Shown here: positions 32,490 to 41,628 of the stretch, one piece after another
Layout: each line of letters opens with the position of its first letter
Numbering within the stretch: position 1 is the first letter of the stretch
NCBI RefSeq assembly: GCF_900110775.1
Contig: NZ_FOEP01000019.1
Coordinates: 1-49,666 of the forward strand
Origin: Thalassovita taeanensis
Lineage (GTDB): Bacteria > Pseudomonadota > Alphaproteobacteria > Rhodobacterales > Rhodobacteraceae
Direction: 5' to 3'
Length of the DNA: 49,666 bases
Notes under the pieces: generated by a model
Databases searched by the model: none
Told to the model about the DNA's origin: nothing
What the model saw: only the letters and a program-made list of their open reading frames with translations
Position numbers and translations under genes: made by a program

Positions 32490-34598
32490 TTAACCTGGTA
32501 TACGCCGCCGGTTGCGCCCTAACCGATTCAGCACATCAAATGCCTCGCCATTGCGCACCAACGCGGCAAAACCGGGGTCTGGCGCAAACAAATCGGGGGC
32601 TGTTGGAGCCTGCCGCTTCAGTTCTTGCAGCACAGTGAACAGCCCCGCCATATCGGCCGATTTCATCGGCCCGCCGCGGTGTCTGGGAAAGCCGTGCGCC
32701 AGAACCATCACCGCATCGATATCTGACGGTCGCAGCGCGCCCCCTGCGCGCAGCAGCTTTGCGCCCTGATTGGCCATCGCGGCGATGCAGCGCAGCACGA
32801 TCGCATCATCGTCTATCTGCAGGGGGGACTGCGCAAGCGCGGGGAAAAACCTGCTCAGCACCGGATCTTCGTGAGGTTCTCCGGCGTCCGACCACCGATA
32901 AACCCCGTGCCCTGCCCGTTGCCCAATACGCCCTGCCCCGACCAGCGTGGACAGTAGCGCCATGTGCTCACCGGGCAGATCATTATGTCCATGAAGCAAG
33001 GCCATCCGCGACAGGGTCACGTCCAGCCCGGCCCGGTCCAGCGCCTGAAAAACACCATGCACCATACCGAATTCCGCCAGTGCGGCATCAATCCTTGTGG
33101 GGGCGACACCCTGCACCATCATACCAAAGGCCGCTTCGCGTAGCGCCCACATGAGGGACTCCCCCATCGTCCCGCCACCTGTGCCGGTGCGCACCACCAC
33201 CTTGCCCAGATCCCCCGAGAAATCCGCCGCCGTCACCAGCGCCTGAGCACTTGTTCGGGCGGAAGGAATAAGCTGAACCAGCGGAGCCTGATGCGCGGGA
33301 CCGTGAAAATGCAGCCCCAGAACATCGTCGGGCCGCTCCGAGGCGGCCGCAATATCCGACACGGACAGCAAAGCAGAGTTGCTAACCATCACCGCACCTG
33401 GCCTGGCTACACGTCCCAATGCGGCAAAGACCTGCTGTTTGGTCTTCATGTTGTCAGACACCGTTTCGATCAACAGATCAGCCTCGGCCAGCCGGACAAG
33501 ATCGGTGACAAATTCCAGCCGGTTCGACTGATCCACACGGCTCTCTGCGCTCACCTTGCGGGACAGGACCAACTCTCCAAATGCAGCGTCAACACGTTGC
33601 TTTGCCGCAGCAACAGCCTCGGCGTTGCGCTCGAACAAGATCACCTTTCGCCCATGCAATAGGCAGGTCACTGTGATTGCCGCCCCCGGAGGACCGCCCC
33701 CGACAATCCCGACAACATTGACCGGAAATGCCTTCGCGGCTTGCCGTTCAGGGATATTCGCCGCCCGTCGCTGTGCAAAAAACGCGTGTCGCATTCCGGC
33801 AGAGTATTCCGAGAGGCGGCATTCCTCCGCCGCAGCCTCCTCAAAGGCCAACCCCGCCTCGAACGGTAGCAGGATGGCAGCCTCTACGCAGTCCACAAGC
33901 TTTTTCTCGACAGGCGGAAGCTTATTGCCAAACCGGGCCCGACATTCGGCGATCTGCGTCTGATACGCAATCGGATCGGCAAAGCCCTCTTCGCTCTCGC
34001 GGCCACGCACCCACTCTTCGGGCCGCTCCAGCAGCCGCAGGGCCATCGCAATCGCTGCTGCTTCGGGTGTATCCTGAGCGATCTCATCTGCGAAACCGCG
34101 CGCCGCTTCGGACCCTACAATCACGCCCCGCGCTGACAGTAAAACTCCCAACGCTCGCCCCGCTCCCAATAAACGCGCAGCGCGCTGCGTGGCCCCTGCC
34201 GACGGGAGCAACCCCAGCGGAAGGCAGGTAATTCCGATCCGCGTCCGCGGATCAACCACTCTCGCATGGGCGGCCAGCGCCAACTCCAACCCGCCGCCCA
34301 GCACAACCCCACGCAGCGCGGCGACGACCGGCTTGTCCATCCGTTCAACCGTCAAGCACAAGTCTGACAAAGTCGGCACCTCTTCAGGGTGCTCAAGTTC
34401 CCGCATTTCAAGACCGGCAGAAAACATTGCGCCATTCGCAGACAGCACGACCGCGCGCACTTGCCCATCATCGGCACAGGTTTGCAATTGCTGCAACAGC
34501 GCCTGTCTGAGCGCTTGAGACAGCAGGTTCTGAGGCCCATTATTTAGCCGCAGACAGGCAATACCATCGTGCAACTCGTATCCAACCAACGCCGACAC
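32490..34598 (-). CDS. FadB/FadJ-like fatty-acid oxidation protein with altered active sites
   Basis: A 702-residue fusion of an enoyl-CoA hydratase/isomerase domain (1-200) and a 3-hydroxyacyl-CoA dehydrogenase (290-690), with an NAD-binding GGGPPG turn near 300-305. In the hydratase domain, Glu105 (GGGLELAL) is kept, but the second catalytic Glu is Cys125 (IGITCLPLGLLP, where PE is usual). In the dehydrogenase domain, His430 (GLHF) is present, but the usual NP after it is GP and the partner Glu is Gln442 (PLVQLI). The usual Ser of SNTSSL falls on Ala. No thiolase gene adjoins it. Activity is doubtful without assay, although the reading frame is intact and full-length. Confidence 0.85.
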   Translation of the reverse strand: MSALVGYELHDGIACLRLNNGPQNLLSQALRQALLQQLQTCADDGQVRAVVLSANGAMFSAGLEMRELEHPEEVPTLSDLCLTVERMDKPVVAALRGVVLGGGLELALAAHARVVDPRTRIGITCLPLGLLPSAGATQRAARLLGAGRALGVLLSARGVIVGSEAARGFADEIAQDTPEAAAIAMALRLLERPEEWVRGRESEEGFADPIAYQTQIAECRARFGNKLPPVEKKLVDCVEAAILLPFEAGLAFEEAAAEECRLSEYSAGMRHAFFAQRRAANIPERQAAKAFPVNVVGIVGGGPPGAAITVTCLLHGRKVILFERNAEAVAAAKQRVDAAFGELVLSRKVSAESRVDQSNRLEFVTDLVRLAEADLLIETVSDNMKTKQQVFAALGRVARPGAVMVSNSALLSVSDIAAASERPDDVLGLHFHGPAHQAPLVQLIPSARTSAQALVTAADFSGDLGKVVVRTGTGGGTMGESLMWALREAAFGMMVQGVAPTRIDAALAEFGMVHGVFQALDRAGLDVTLSRMALLHGHNDLPGEHMALLSTLVGAGRIGQRAGHGVYRWSDAGEPHEDPVLSRFFPALAQSPLQIDDDAIVLRCIAAMANQGAKLLRAGGALRPSDIDAVMVLAHGFPRHRGGPMKSADMAGLFTVLQELKRQAPTAPDLFAPDPGFAALVRNGEAFDVLNRLGRNRRRIPG

Positions 34599-34709
34599 CA
34601 GACCTCCTTGCGCAGCACACCCGCCACAGCATCATCAATACTCTTAAGAGTATGTGCAAAATGCCGAGGCGGAAAGGCAATCTTTTCTGCGGCTTGAGGT
34701 ACTATTGTT

Positions 34710-34925
34710 TCAGATTGGCAGGTTGTCGAAGCGCGATTCCGTGGCTTCATCTGTGAGCTGTTCGTCCAGCTCTTGCAGGTGTAGAGGCACTGCGACCCCC
34801 GCGATGCGCATCTCTGCGATCACCTTGTGCAGTTCGGACTGAAAGGCCAGCTTACCCGCGTCGTCTGCAGCGGCAATATTGGCCTCCAACATTTTGATTT
34901 TGTTCAGGTATAGTTTCTCGTCCAT
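34710..34925 (-). CDS. Small hypothetical protein
   Basis: A 71-residue charged, mostly helical protein (a possible coiled coil over 5-60). It has no signal or membrane span, and I recognise no family. AGGAGG lies 10 bases before the start. It is downstream of the DksA-like gene by 34 bp in the same direction, so they are probably cotranscribed. That neighbour suggests an RNA-polymerase-linked or stress role, but this is a guess. Confidence 0.65.
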   Translation of the reverse strand: MDEKLYLNKIKMLEANIAAADDAGKLAFQSELHKVIAEMRIAGVAVPLHLQELDEQLTDEATESRFDNLPI

Positions 34926-34959
34926 CTCGTCATTCCCTCCTCGGGGTTGCCGCTAAGTT

Positions 34960-35286
34960 TCAATCGCGTTGGGCGGCGCAGCTCTTACACAATGGCGTCG
35001 CGGGCAGAACGTCCAGTCGCTCAGCAGAAATCTGCTCGCCGCACTGAACACAAACTCCATACTCACCGACGCGAATACGGTGCAACGCTGCCCGAATGCG
35101 ACGAATTTCGTCTTGTCCAGCCTGCCCCAGTTGCTCAAGAACCTCTTCGCCTTCGCGCTCAACGGCCTGCTCATCCCAGTCTTTGGCATGCGGCACCTCA
35201 AGCTCGGCTTCAATCGCGTGAAGACGGCTGTCCAATTCTGCCAATCGGGCCAATAGCGCGGCGCGGCGTTGTTCGATAAGTGTCAT
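34960..35286 (-). CDS. TraR/DksA-family zinc-finger transcription factor
   Basis: A 108-residue protein. Residues 1-70 form a helical hairpin (long Ala/Leu/Glu-rich helices). Residues 79-103 form the C4 zinc finger with Cys79, Cys82, Cys100 and Cys103 (GVCVQCGEQI and PLCKSCA). It is shorter than E. coli DksA (151 residues), and the acidic coiled-coil tip DxxDxA is not obvious, so ppGpp synergy is uncertain. It is the second DksA-like gene in the window, and is divergent from the sulfur cluster. Confidence 0.88.
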   Translation of the reverse strand: MTLIEQRRAALLARLAELDSRLHAIEAELEVPHAKDWDEQAVEREGEEVLEQLGQAGQDEIRRIRAALHRIRVGEYGVCVQCGEQISAERLDVLPATPLCKSCAAQRD

Positions 35287-35436
35287 TTCGCGGTTCTCCT
35301 GTTACCACCGAAAACTCGCACAGCCGTTACTGACCCGCTTTGATACACATCAATTCCCGCACAGGGCTCGAATTTCAAACTGGGCTTGCCTCACATGCAG
35401 AAAAGCTTATATGTTAAATTAAACGGAGGACGCAAC

Positions 35437-36300
35437 ATGAACCCAGTCGTTACCGCCTTCTTTGACGAGGCGACAAACACCATCTCCTATGTCGTGCGCG
35501 ACCCTTCAGGCAGCGCCTGTGCTGTGATCGATTCCGTGCTGGATTTCGACTACTCTTCAGGGCGCACTGATACCAAATCCGCCGATGCAATCGTCGACTA
35601 TGTCCGCGCAGAAAATCTGGATGTGCAATGGCTGCTTGAAAGTCATGTACACGCCGATCACCTTTCTGCAGCGCCCTATATTCAGGAACGGGTTGGCGGC
35701 AAGATCGGAATTGGCGACAATATCCGTATCGTGCAGGATACGTTCGGCAAGGTCTTCAACGAAGGCACCGAGTTTCAGCGCGATGGCTCGCAATTCGACC
35801 AGCTGTTTGTCGAGGGCGACAGCTTTCATATTGGCCAGCTGCGTGGTGATGTGCTGCACACTCCCGGCCACACCCCTGCATGCTTGACCTATGTAATCGG
35901 CGATGCCGCATTTGTCGGTGATACGCTCTTCATGCCGGACTTCGGCACCGCGAGGTGTGATTTCCCTGGCGGATCGTCCGAAACGCTTTTTGCTTCGATC
36001 CAAAAAATTCTGGCCCTGCCGGATGAAACCCGGATTTTCGTCGGTCATGACTACAAGGCACCCGGTCGCGATGAGTATGCTTGGGAAACCACTGTCGGCG
36101 AACAGAAGGCCCGCAATATCCATGTGGGCGCAGGCAAGGATCAAAACGCATTTGTTAAGATGCGTGACGCTCGCGATGCAACTCTTGCGATGCCGAAGCT
36201 GATCATTCCATCCCTTCAGGTCAACATGCGCGCGGGTCAAATGCCGCCTGCGGATGAAAAAGGGGATGTGTTCCTCAAGGTGCCGATCAACAAATTGTAA
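35437..36300 (+). CDS. MBL-fold hydrolase, persulfide-dioxygenase/Blh-like
   Basis: A 287-residue metallo-beta-lactamase-fold protein. The metal motif HVHADH lies at 70-75, with further ligands in HTPGHTPACL and FVGDTLFMPDFGTARCDFPGG. The last of these is typical of the ETHE1/persulfide dioxygenase group, where a single Fe(II) oxidises glutathione persulfide. GGAGG precedes the start by 7 bases. It leads a rightward cluster with two YeeE/YedE transporter halves and a rhodanese-like protein, which supports a role in sulfide detoxification. An ArsR-type BigR/SqrR regulator is usually present but is not seen here. Confidence 0.85.
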   Translation: MNPVVTAFFDEATNTISYVVRDPSGSACAVIDSVLDFDYSSGRTDTKSADAIVDYVRAENLDVQWLLESHVHADHLSAAPYIQERVGGKIGIGDNIRIVQDTFGKVFNEGTEFQRDGSQFDQLFVEGDSFHIGQLRGDVLHTPGHTPACLTYVIGDAAFVGDTLFMPDFGTARCDFPGGSSETLFASIQKILALPDETRIFVGHDYKAPGRDEYAWETTVGEQKARNIHVGAGKDQNAFVKMRDARDATLAMPKLIIPSLQVNMRAGQMPPADEKGDVFLKVPINKL

Positions 36301-36304
36301 CTCC

Positions 36305-36321
36305 GGCCCGCCTGCCGGGCC
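36305..36321 (+). other. Small hairpin between MBL and YeeE genes
   Basis: GGCCCG (36305-36310) and CGGGCC (36316-36321) form a 6-bp stem with a CCTGC loop, 5 bp after the MBL stop. No T-run is present. It may separate expression of the dioxygenase from the transporters. Confidence 0.45.
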
Positions 36322-36400
36322 ACTCTCACCAAGGCCGCGCTGGGGCGAACACAGACGCGGTCTTTTCCACCACTCACGGACGATAACAGGAAACATCACA

Positions 36401-36826
36401 ATGCAGGAAGATTGGATCTGGGGTTTGATTGGCGGTTTGCTGATCGGCTCAGGAGGGGCAGTATACCTTCTGGCTAATGGCCGCATCATGGGGGCCAGCG
36501 GTATTCTTGGTGGCCTCGTGGATCGCAGCGGCTGGGACAGCTGGAAAGAGCGCGCGGCCTTTTTGGCAGGGGTGTTCCTGCTGCCGATACCACTTTATCC
36601 TCTCTACCGGGCCGTTGACACACATATCACCAGCAATTTCGCCGTGATCGTTGCGGCAGGCCTCCTTGTGGGGATCGGAACGCGCTTTGCCAATGGCTGC
36701 ACCTCTGGACACGGCGTCTGCGGAATCTCGCGCTTTTCACTGCGCGGAATCGTGGCCACTGTATTCTATATCGGGGCTGGCGGCATTGCCGTCATCCTGT
36801 TCCGTCATCTTCTGGGGATTGTCTGA
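36401..36826 (+). CDS. YeeE/YedE-family sulfur transporter half (PmpA-like)
   Basis: A 141-residue membrane protein with four predicted spans, carrying [18 protein letters not shown] near 108-125. This is the conserved Cys-containing motif of YeeE/YedE (thiosulfate/sulfur) transporters. It is a half-size unit whose other half is the next gene; together they equal one full-length YeeE. AGGA precedes the start. Its TGA overlaps the next ATG by one base, implying a fixed subunit ratio. Confidence 0.85.
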   Translation: MQEDWIWGLIGGLLIGSGGAVYLLANGRIMGASGILGGLVDRSGWDSWKERAAFLAGVFLLPIPLYPLYRAVDTHITSNFAVIVAAGLLVGIGTRFANGCTSGHGVCGISRFSLRGIVATVFYIGAGGIAVILFRHLLGIV

Positions 36827-37257
36827 TGCGTCTGATCTATGCGTTCATCGCGGGGGGCCTGTTTGGGGCGGGCCTGTTTATCTCTGGCATGACGGACACG
36901 GCTAAGGTGCAGGGTTGGCTGGATGTATTTGGGGACTGGGACCCAACGCTGGCCTTTGTCATGGGCGGGGCGATCATTCCCATGGCCATCGCCTGGGCTT
37001 TCGTTCCGGGGCGTAAGCCTTTGGTCGGAGGCGATTTTCCGACCCCGCCCGAACCCAAGATCGGCCGCGATCTGGTGCTGGGTTCGGTCCTGTTCGGCTT
37101 CGGCTGGGGGTTGGCGGGCCTGTGCCCGGGGCCATCCATTGCATCGCTTTCCTATGGCGGCCCGGGGCACTGGGTGTTTGTCGCGGCAATGTTGGCAGGG
37201 ATGTATCTTGCGCCGATGTTGCGGCTGAGGCTGGACAGGGCCCTGCCCGCAGAATAA
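36826..37257 (+). CDS. DUF6691/YeeE-YedE transporter half (PmpB-like)
   Basis: A 143-residue membrane protein with four predicted spans. It starts LIYAFIAGGLFGAGLFISGM, with the second family motif GLAGLCPGPSIASL near 97-110 containing the conserved Cys. It pairs with the preceding half to form a sulfur-compound transporter. Translation is coupled through the one-base TGATG overlap. Confidence 0.85.
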   Translation: MRLIYAFIAGGLFGAGLFISGMTDTAKVQGWLDVFGDWDPTLAFVMGGAIIPMAIAWAFVPGRKPLVGGDFPTPPEPKIGRDLVLGSVLFGFGWGLAGLCPGPSIASLSYGGPGHWVFVAAMLAGMYLAPMLRLRLDRALPAE

Positions 37258-37266
37258 AGCTGCCGT

Positions 37267-37686
37267 ATGGATATCCGTCAGATCACGCCCCGCTATTCCG
37301 TGTCGCCGCAAATCAGTGCAGAGGATCTGCCTGCGATCAAGGCGGCCGGGTTTGCCCGCGTGATCTGCAACCGCCCGGATGAAGAGGTTCCAGCCTCACA
37401 TCAGGCGGCGGCCATCGCCGCCGCCGCACAAGATGCCGGGCTGGATTTCGTGATCCTGCCCCTCACACATCAGACCATGACACCTGAGCGTGTGGCGCAA
37501 CAATCCGGTGCGATTGATACAGCCGATGGGCCTGTTCTGGCCTATTGCGCTTCAGGCACACGCTGCTCGGTGATCTGGGCTTTGTCGCAGGCAGGACACC
37601 GTTCGGCGGATGAGATCCTAAGCATGACCGCTGCGGCGGGGTATATGCTTGATCAGCTGCGCCCCCGACTGGAAAATCAAGGCTGA
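37267..37686 (+). CDS. TIGR01244-family sulfur transferase (rhodanese/phosphatase-like)
   Basis: A 139-residue cytoplasmic protein with a DSP-like fold. The active loop is AYCASGTRCSVIWALS, where the first Cys should be the sulfur-accepting residue in a CxxGxR signature. The N-terminal ITPRYSVSPQISAEDL is typical of the Blh N-terminal domain family. In many bacteria this domain is fused to the MBL domain encoded three genes upstream; here it is separate. It starts 9 bp after the transporter gene, with a poor ribosome-binding site. Confidence 0.85.
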   Translation: MDIRQITPRYSVSPQISAEDLPAIKAAGFARVICNRPDEEVPASHQAAAIAAAAQDAGLDFVILPLTHQTMTPERVAQQSGAIDTADGPVLAYCASGTRCSVIWALSQAGHRSADEILSMTAAAGYMLDQLRPRLENQG

Positions 37687-37719
37687 ACGCAGCTTGGTCT
37701 GATCGTTCGCATACATGCT

Positions 37720-38865
37720 TCATGACTGCAGCGCGGGCGCGGGATAGAGTCCCTGTTCGTGCTCTTCGAGAAGATCAAGCCCTAGCTCGGACAACAAGGC
37801 CTCTGTGTCCTGTGTCAGAGAAGCCCCTTCTTCGGCACCGTCGCCCAAAAGCGGTATCTCCGTCGCAGCCATCGGCACGTCTGCAGGCCGCGCCATCCGT
37901 GGTTTTTTCTTTTGCTCGATTAGCCCAGCATCTGCCAGATCGACCGAAACCTGCTCAGAAGCTTCACCCTCCGGGGCCTGTTCAGCGGAGTTTGGTGCCC
38001 CCAATGCTGTCAATCGCAACGCCCGGTTCCCGTTGATCTGTCCCAGACTGCCCGAGGCCACCACTTGTCGGCCAACGCCTTCCAACTGCACCTCGGCCAA
38101 TGCGCGCGGTGGAATCATCAACACATCCCCAACCCGTAGCTGCCCAACCTCTTCCAGCGACATCGCCCGCCGCAGCAGCACCGCGTCCAGCTTCGCCTTT
38201 GCCTCCATCAGACCGCGCCCCAGCCCCGCATCTTGTGCATCGACTTTGCTCTCAGGCGCGGGTTGGAATACTGGATCGGGGCGCGGCAAGGCCAAAAGAA
38301 CCTCGCCCTTCCGATCTCCGTCACCAATATCAAGCGTCAGGTGAAACGTCTCAAACGTGGTCGCGGTCAAGGCTACACCCAAAGCGCGCTTTTCCTCGAC
38401 CCAACTGGCAAAGCGAAAGCCTTTGGTCCAAGAGGCATCTTCTTGACGGGCAAGCTCCGCCTCGAACTCGCGCAGCGTGCCATCGACCAGCGGCATCGAA
38501 ATCGCCGCGTCAGTCCGTGTCGTCGGACGCATTTGCGCCGAGCGTGAAATAATATACCCGATGGTCTGGGTTTCAATCAACGCGGTCAGAATCTGAAGGT
38601 CCAGCACCATAACCCCGCGCACCTGCCCCGGAGCCTCAACACAGACCATCAACCCGCTTTCGTCGAGCATCGCCATCAGTGAGCCGTGGTCGGTCCGAAA
38701 CCGTTCTACCCCAGAAACTGCCAGCGGCAGCGACAGCCCCACTTCGGCAGTGCGGCACAGTGCCAACCGCAAGGCCCGACGTGGAGACATGACGCGCGCC
38801 TCATGCCACTCTTTCGAGGCCGCCGTCTTGCGGCGCAGAACTGTATCTGAACGCATGCTACCCAT
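37720..38865 (-). CDS. FliM/FliN-family (SpoA-domain) protein outside a flagellar cluster
   Basis: A 381-residue protein. The N-terminal half resembles the FliM middle domain. A SpoA/FliN-type surface-presentation domain lies at about 226-290 (LEEVGQLRVGDVLMIPPRA, GQINGNRALRLTAL). An acidic tail follows. FliM and FliN build the flagellar switch C-ring, but no flagellar gene adjoins this one. Starts at 38865 and 38856 are both possible; AGAGG is 2 bases from the first and 11 from the second. It lies 78 bp downstream of the sensor kinase in the same direction. Confidence 0.75.
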   Translation of the reverse strand: MGSMRSDTVLRRKTAASKEWHEARVMSPRRALRLALCRTAEVGLSLPLAVSGVERFRTDHGSLMAMLDESGLMVCVEAPGQVRGVMVLDLQILTALIETQTIGYIISRSAQMRPTTRTDAAISMPLVDGTLREFEAELARQEDASWTKGFRFASWVEEKRALGVALTATTFETFHLTLDIGDGDRKGEVLLALPRPDPVFQPAPESKVDAQDAGLGRGLMEAKAKLDAVLLRRAMSLEEVGQLRVGDVLMIPPRALAEVQLEGVGRQVVASGSLGQINGNRALRLTALGAPNSAEQAPEGEASEQVSVDLADAGLIEQKKKPRMARPADVPMAATEIPLLGDGAEEGASLTQDTEALLSELGLDLLEEHEQGLYPAPALQS

Positions 38866-38943
38866 GACCTCTGCACCGCTTCTGCGGATCCTTCAGGCCA
38901 CTCTAGGACGACAGAAGTTACCACAGTCTTTACAGTCACAGGT

Positions 38944-41628
38944 TTATTGCGCTGCAAGGCTGACTTTCATTGGCAGGCTGACCCTAAATGCAGCCCCTCC
39001 CTGCCCCGGAAGATAGGTGATTGCCCCACCCAAGCGCGCCATGATTTCACGGCAGATCGCCAAGCCAAGCCCCGCACCCCCAGCCTTCTGGTCGCTGACG
39101 CGGCTAAACTTTTCGAAAATCAATCCCTGAGCCTGCGACGGAATACCCGTGCCATTGTCGACGAAGTCGATGATCAGATAGCCATCGCGCTCCAGCACAC
39201 GGATCGTTAGTTCGGGCCTATCTGCGTCGCAATATTTCTGGGCATTGGCAATCAGGTTGATGAACACTTGGCTCAAACGGTCAAGGTCGGTCTGCATCTG
39301 CACGGCCTCGCTGCCTCTTTTACGAATGATCCGCAAACTGCTGCTTTCCGCTCCAGTCGCCGACGCCGCATGATCCAGCACCTCTGACAACACCCCACGC
39401 TGGATATTCAGGCTGACCTGACCATTCTCCAGCACACTCAGGTCCAGCAAATCATCCAACAGCCTGGTAAGACGGATCGCCTCGCTATGAATGATCGAGG
39501 CGTATTTGGTCAGTTCAGCCTCGCTCAACCCGTCGGCATCGCGCAGGATTTCCGAAAATGCCCGGATCGAGGTCATCGGCGTACGCAACTCATGACTGAT
39601 CTGGCTTAGGAACGCATCTTTCTGCACCGACAATTGCGTCAGCTTTTCATTTGCCGCCCGCAGTTGCCGCGCAGTGCGGGTCAACTCGGTCGATTTTACC
39701 TCAAGTTGGCTGGAATACTCCATCATCTGCGCGGTTTCGTCAGCCACTGCCAGCAGATCCTCAACCGATACAGTCGCCCGCCCCATGATCTGCGCCACCA
39801 TTGCATGCGCCGTCGCCGCCCCGACCGATCCGGACAGCTCACGCTCCAGAGTTTGCAGGAAATCGGGCGTCGGTTCTGGCAAATACCCGACCAGCCCCTG
39901 CGCCTCGGCCTCACGCTGGAACAGGCTTTGCGCCTCGACCGGACCGAGGATGCGCTGCGCCATCACCATCAGATCTTCGGACTGTGCCACGCCACCGGAC
40001 CAGCCCTGCGGATTTCCGGAATGCTGGAACACGTTGACGAACTGCGCGCCCTGTAATCGCTCCAGCGGTTCGGGAAAACTCAGTAGCGACATCAGGATAA
40101 ACGTCCCCGCGTTCAGCGACATCGACCACAGCACCGCGTGCACCACCGGGTCCAACCCGGCAATGCCAAACAACGCCTGCGGCCGCAGCCACCCCAACCC
40201 CATCGGGCCTTGCTGCATCAAGCCGGTACTTAGAAACACATCCGCGCCGAAACTGGGCAAAAACAAGCTGTAAACCCAGACGGAAAACCCAACCCCCAAC
40301 CCGGCTAATGCACCGATCCGCGTGGCCCCGCGCCAGAAAATGCCGCCCAGAAGCGCAGGCAAAAACTGCGCCACCCCAGCAAAGGAAATCAGCCCGATGG
40401 CGGCGAGCGCCTCGCCCCCACCGGAAAACCGGTAATAGGAATACCCAAGCGCCAGAACCCCCGCGATCGACAGTCGCCGCGCCAGCAACACTACATGGCG
40501 CACATCGCCCGAGATCATCGCCCCGCCACCGGTCAGGCCCAGCCAGATCGGCATCACGACATGGTTCGATACCATCGTCGACAGCGCAATCGCCGCCACG
40601 ATGACCATTGACGTGGCCGAGGAAAACCCGCCCAGGAACGACAGCATCGCCAAACCATCCTGCCCTTGGCTAAGCGGGACGGTCAGCACGAACTGATCCG
40701 GATTGGCGCCTTCAGGCATCAATTCGAGCCCCATCACCGCGATCGGCACCACAAACAGACTCATCAGCATCAGATATGTTGGAAAGGCCCAACTGGCCGT
40801 GCGCAGGTGGTTTTCATCCTCATTCTCCACCACCAGCACCTGAAACATCCGCGGCAGGGTCAGGAACGCCGCTGCAGACAGGAAAATCAGCGCGGTCCAG
40901 CGTCCCCCCTGTACCTGCCACTGACCAATGTCCGATGCATCGATCCGCGCAAGGGTCTGACTGACGCCACCACCCACGCCCCAGACAACAAACACCCCGA
41001 CCGCCAACAAGGCAAACAGCTTGACCACCGCCTCCAGTGCAATAGCCATGACCACGCCATGGTGACGCTCGTTAGCATCCAGATTGCGCGTGCCAAACAG
41101 AACGGTAAACAGCGCCAACCCCACTGCCACCCAAAGGGCCGTGATTTTGCTGTCGGCAAATTGCATCACCTGCGGATCGGACTGGGCGAAGCTGGCAAAA
41201 GACAGTGTTACCGATTGCAGTTGCAGCGCGATATAGGGCGTGGTGCCGATCACCGCCACGCAGGTCACACAGACCGCCAGCAGGTTCGATTTGCCATACC
41301 GCGAGGAAATCAGATCCGCGATCGAGGTAATCCTCTGGGTGCGCCCGATCCGCACCATTTTGCGCAGTCCCCACCACCAGCCGATCATCACCAGTGTTGG
41401 ACCGATGTAGATCGTCAGATATTCCAGCCCCGACCGCGCCGCATAGCCCACCGCACCATAAAACGTCCATGCCGTGCAGTAGATTGATAGCGACAGCGTA
41501 TAGACGATCGGCGAGCGCAACCACCCGCCGCGCCCGCGCAGTGCCGCACGCTCAGCCAGAAATGCCACCGCAAACAGCAGCGCAACATAGCTTAGGCAGA
41601 CTGCAACAAGGATATTCAGCGTTGCCAC
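38944..41628 (-). CDS. SLC5 symporter-like - STAC - histidine kinase hybrid (CrbS-type)
   Basis: An 894-residue protein. Residues 1 to about 540 form a 12- to 13-span sodium:solute-symporter (SLC5) module (YTLSLSIYCTAWTFYGAVGYAARSG, GGFSSATSMVIVAAIALSTM). A STAC-like linker follows at about 590-650 (LSGSVGAATAHAMVAQIMG). A coiled coil, then HisKA with His679 (SHELRTPMTSIRAF), and an HATPase with VFINLIANAQKYC, DNGTGI and GGAGLGLAI close the protein. CrbS proteins of this architecture control acetyl-CoA synthetase in Vibrio and Pseudomonas. The start is GTG 41628, overlapping the TAG of the upstream small gene by one base; the frame runs further without family similarity. Confidence 0.9.
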   Translation of the reverse strand: MATLNILVAVCLSYVALLFAVAFLAERAALRGRGGWLRSPIVYTLSLSIYCTAWTFYGAVGYAARSGLEYLTIYIGPTLVMIGWWWGLRKMVRIGRTQRITSIADLISSRYGKSNLLAVCVTCVAVIGTTPYIALQLQSVTLSFASFAQSDPQVMQFADSKITALWVAVGLALFTVLFGTRNLDANERHHGVVMAIALEAVVKLFALLAVGVFVVWGVGGGVSQTLARIDASDIGQWQVQGGRWTALIFLSAAAFLTLPRMFQVLVVENEDENHLRTASWAFPTYLMLMSLFVVPIAVMGLELMPEGANPDQFVLTVPLSQGQDGLAMLSFLGGFSSATSMVIVAAIALSTMVSNHVVMPIWLGLTGGGAMISGDVRHVVLLARRLSIAGVLALGYSYYRFSGGGEALAAIGLISFAGVAQFLPALLGGIFWRGATRIGALAGLGVGFSVWVYSLFLPSFGADVFLSTGLMQQGPMGLGWLRPQALFGIAGLDPVVHAVLWSMSLNAGTFILMSLLSFPEPLERLQGAQFVNVFQHSGNPQGWSGGVAQSEDLMVMAQRILGPVEAQSLFQREAEAQGLVGYLPEPTPDFLQTLERELSGSVGAATAHAMVAQIMGRATVSVEDLLAVADETAQMMEYSSQLEVKSTELTRTARQLRAANEKLTQLSVQKDAFLSQISHELRTPMTSIRAFSEILRDADGLSEAELTKYASIIHSEAIRLTRLLDDLLDLSVLENGQVSLNIQRGVLSEVLDHAASATGAESSSLRIIRKRGSEAVQMQTDLDRLSQVFINLIANAQKYCDADRPELTIRVLERDGYLIIDFVDNGTGIPSQAQGLIFEKFSRVSDQKAGGAGLGLAICREIMARLGGAITYLPGQGGAAFRVSLPMKVSLAAQ

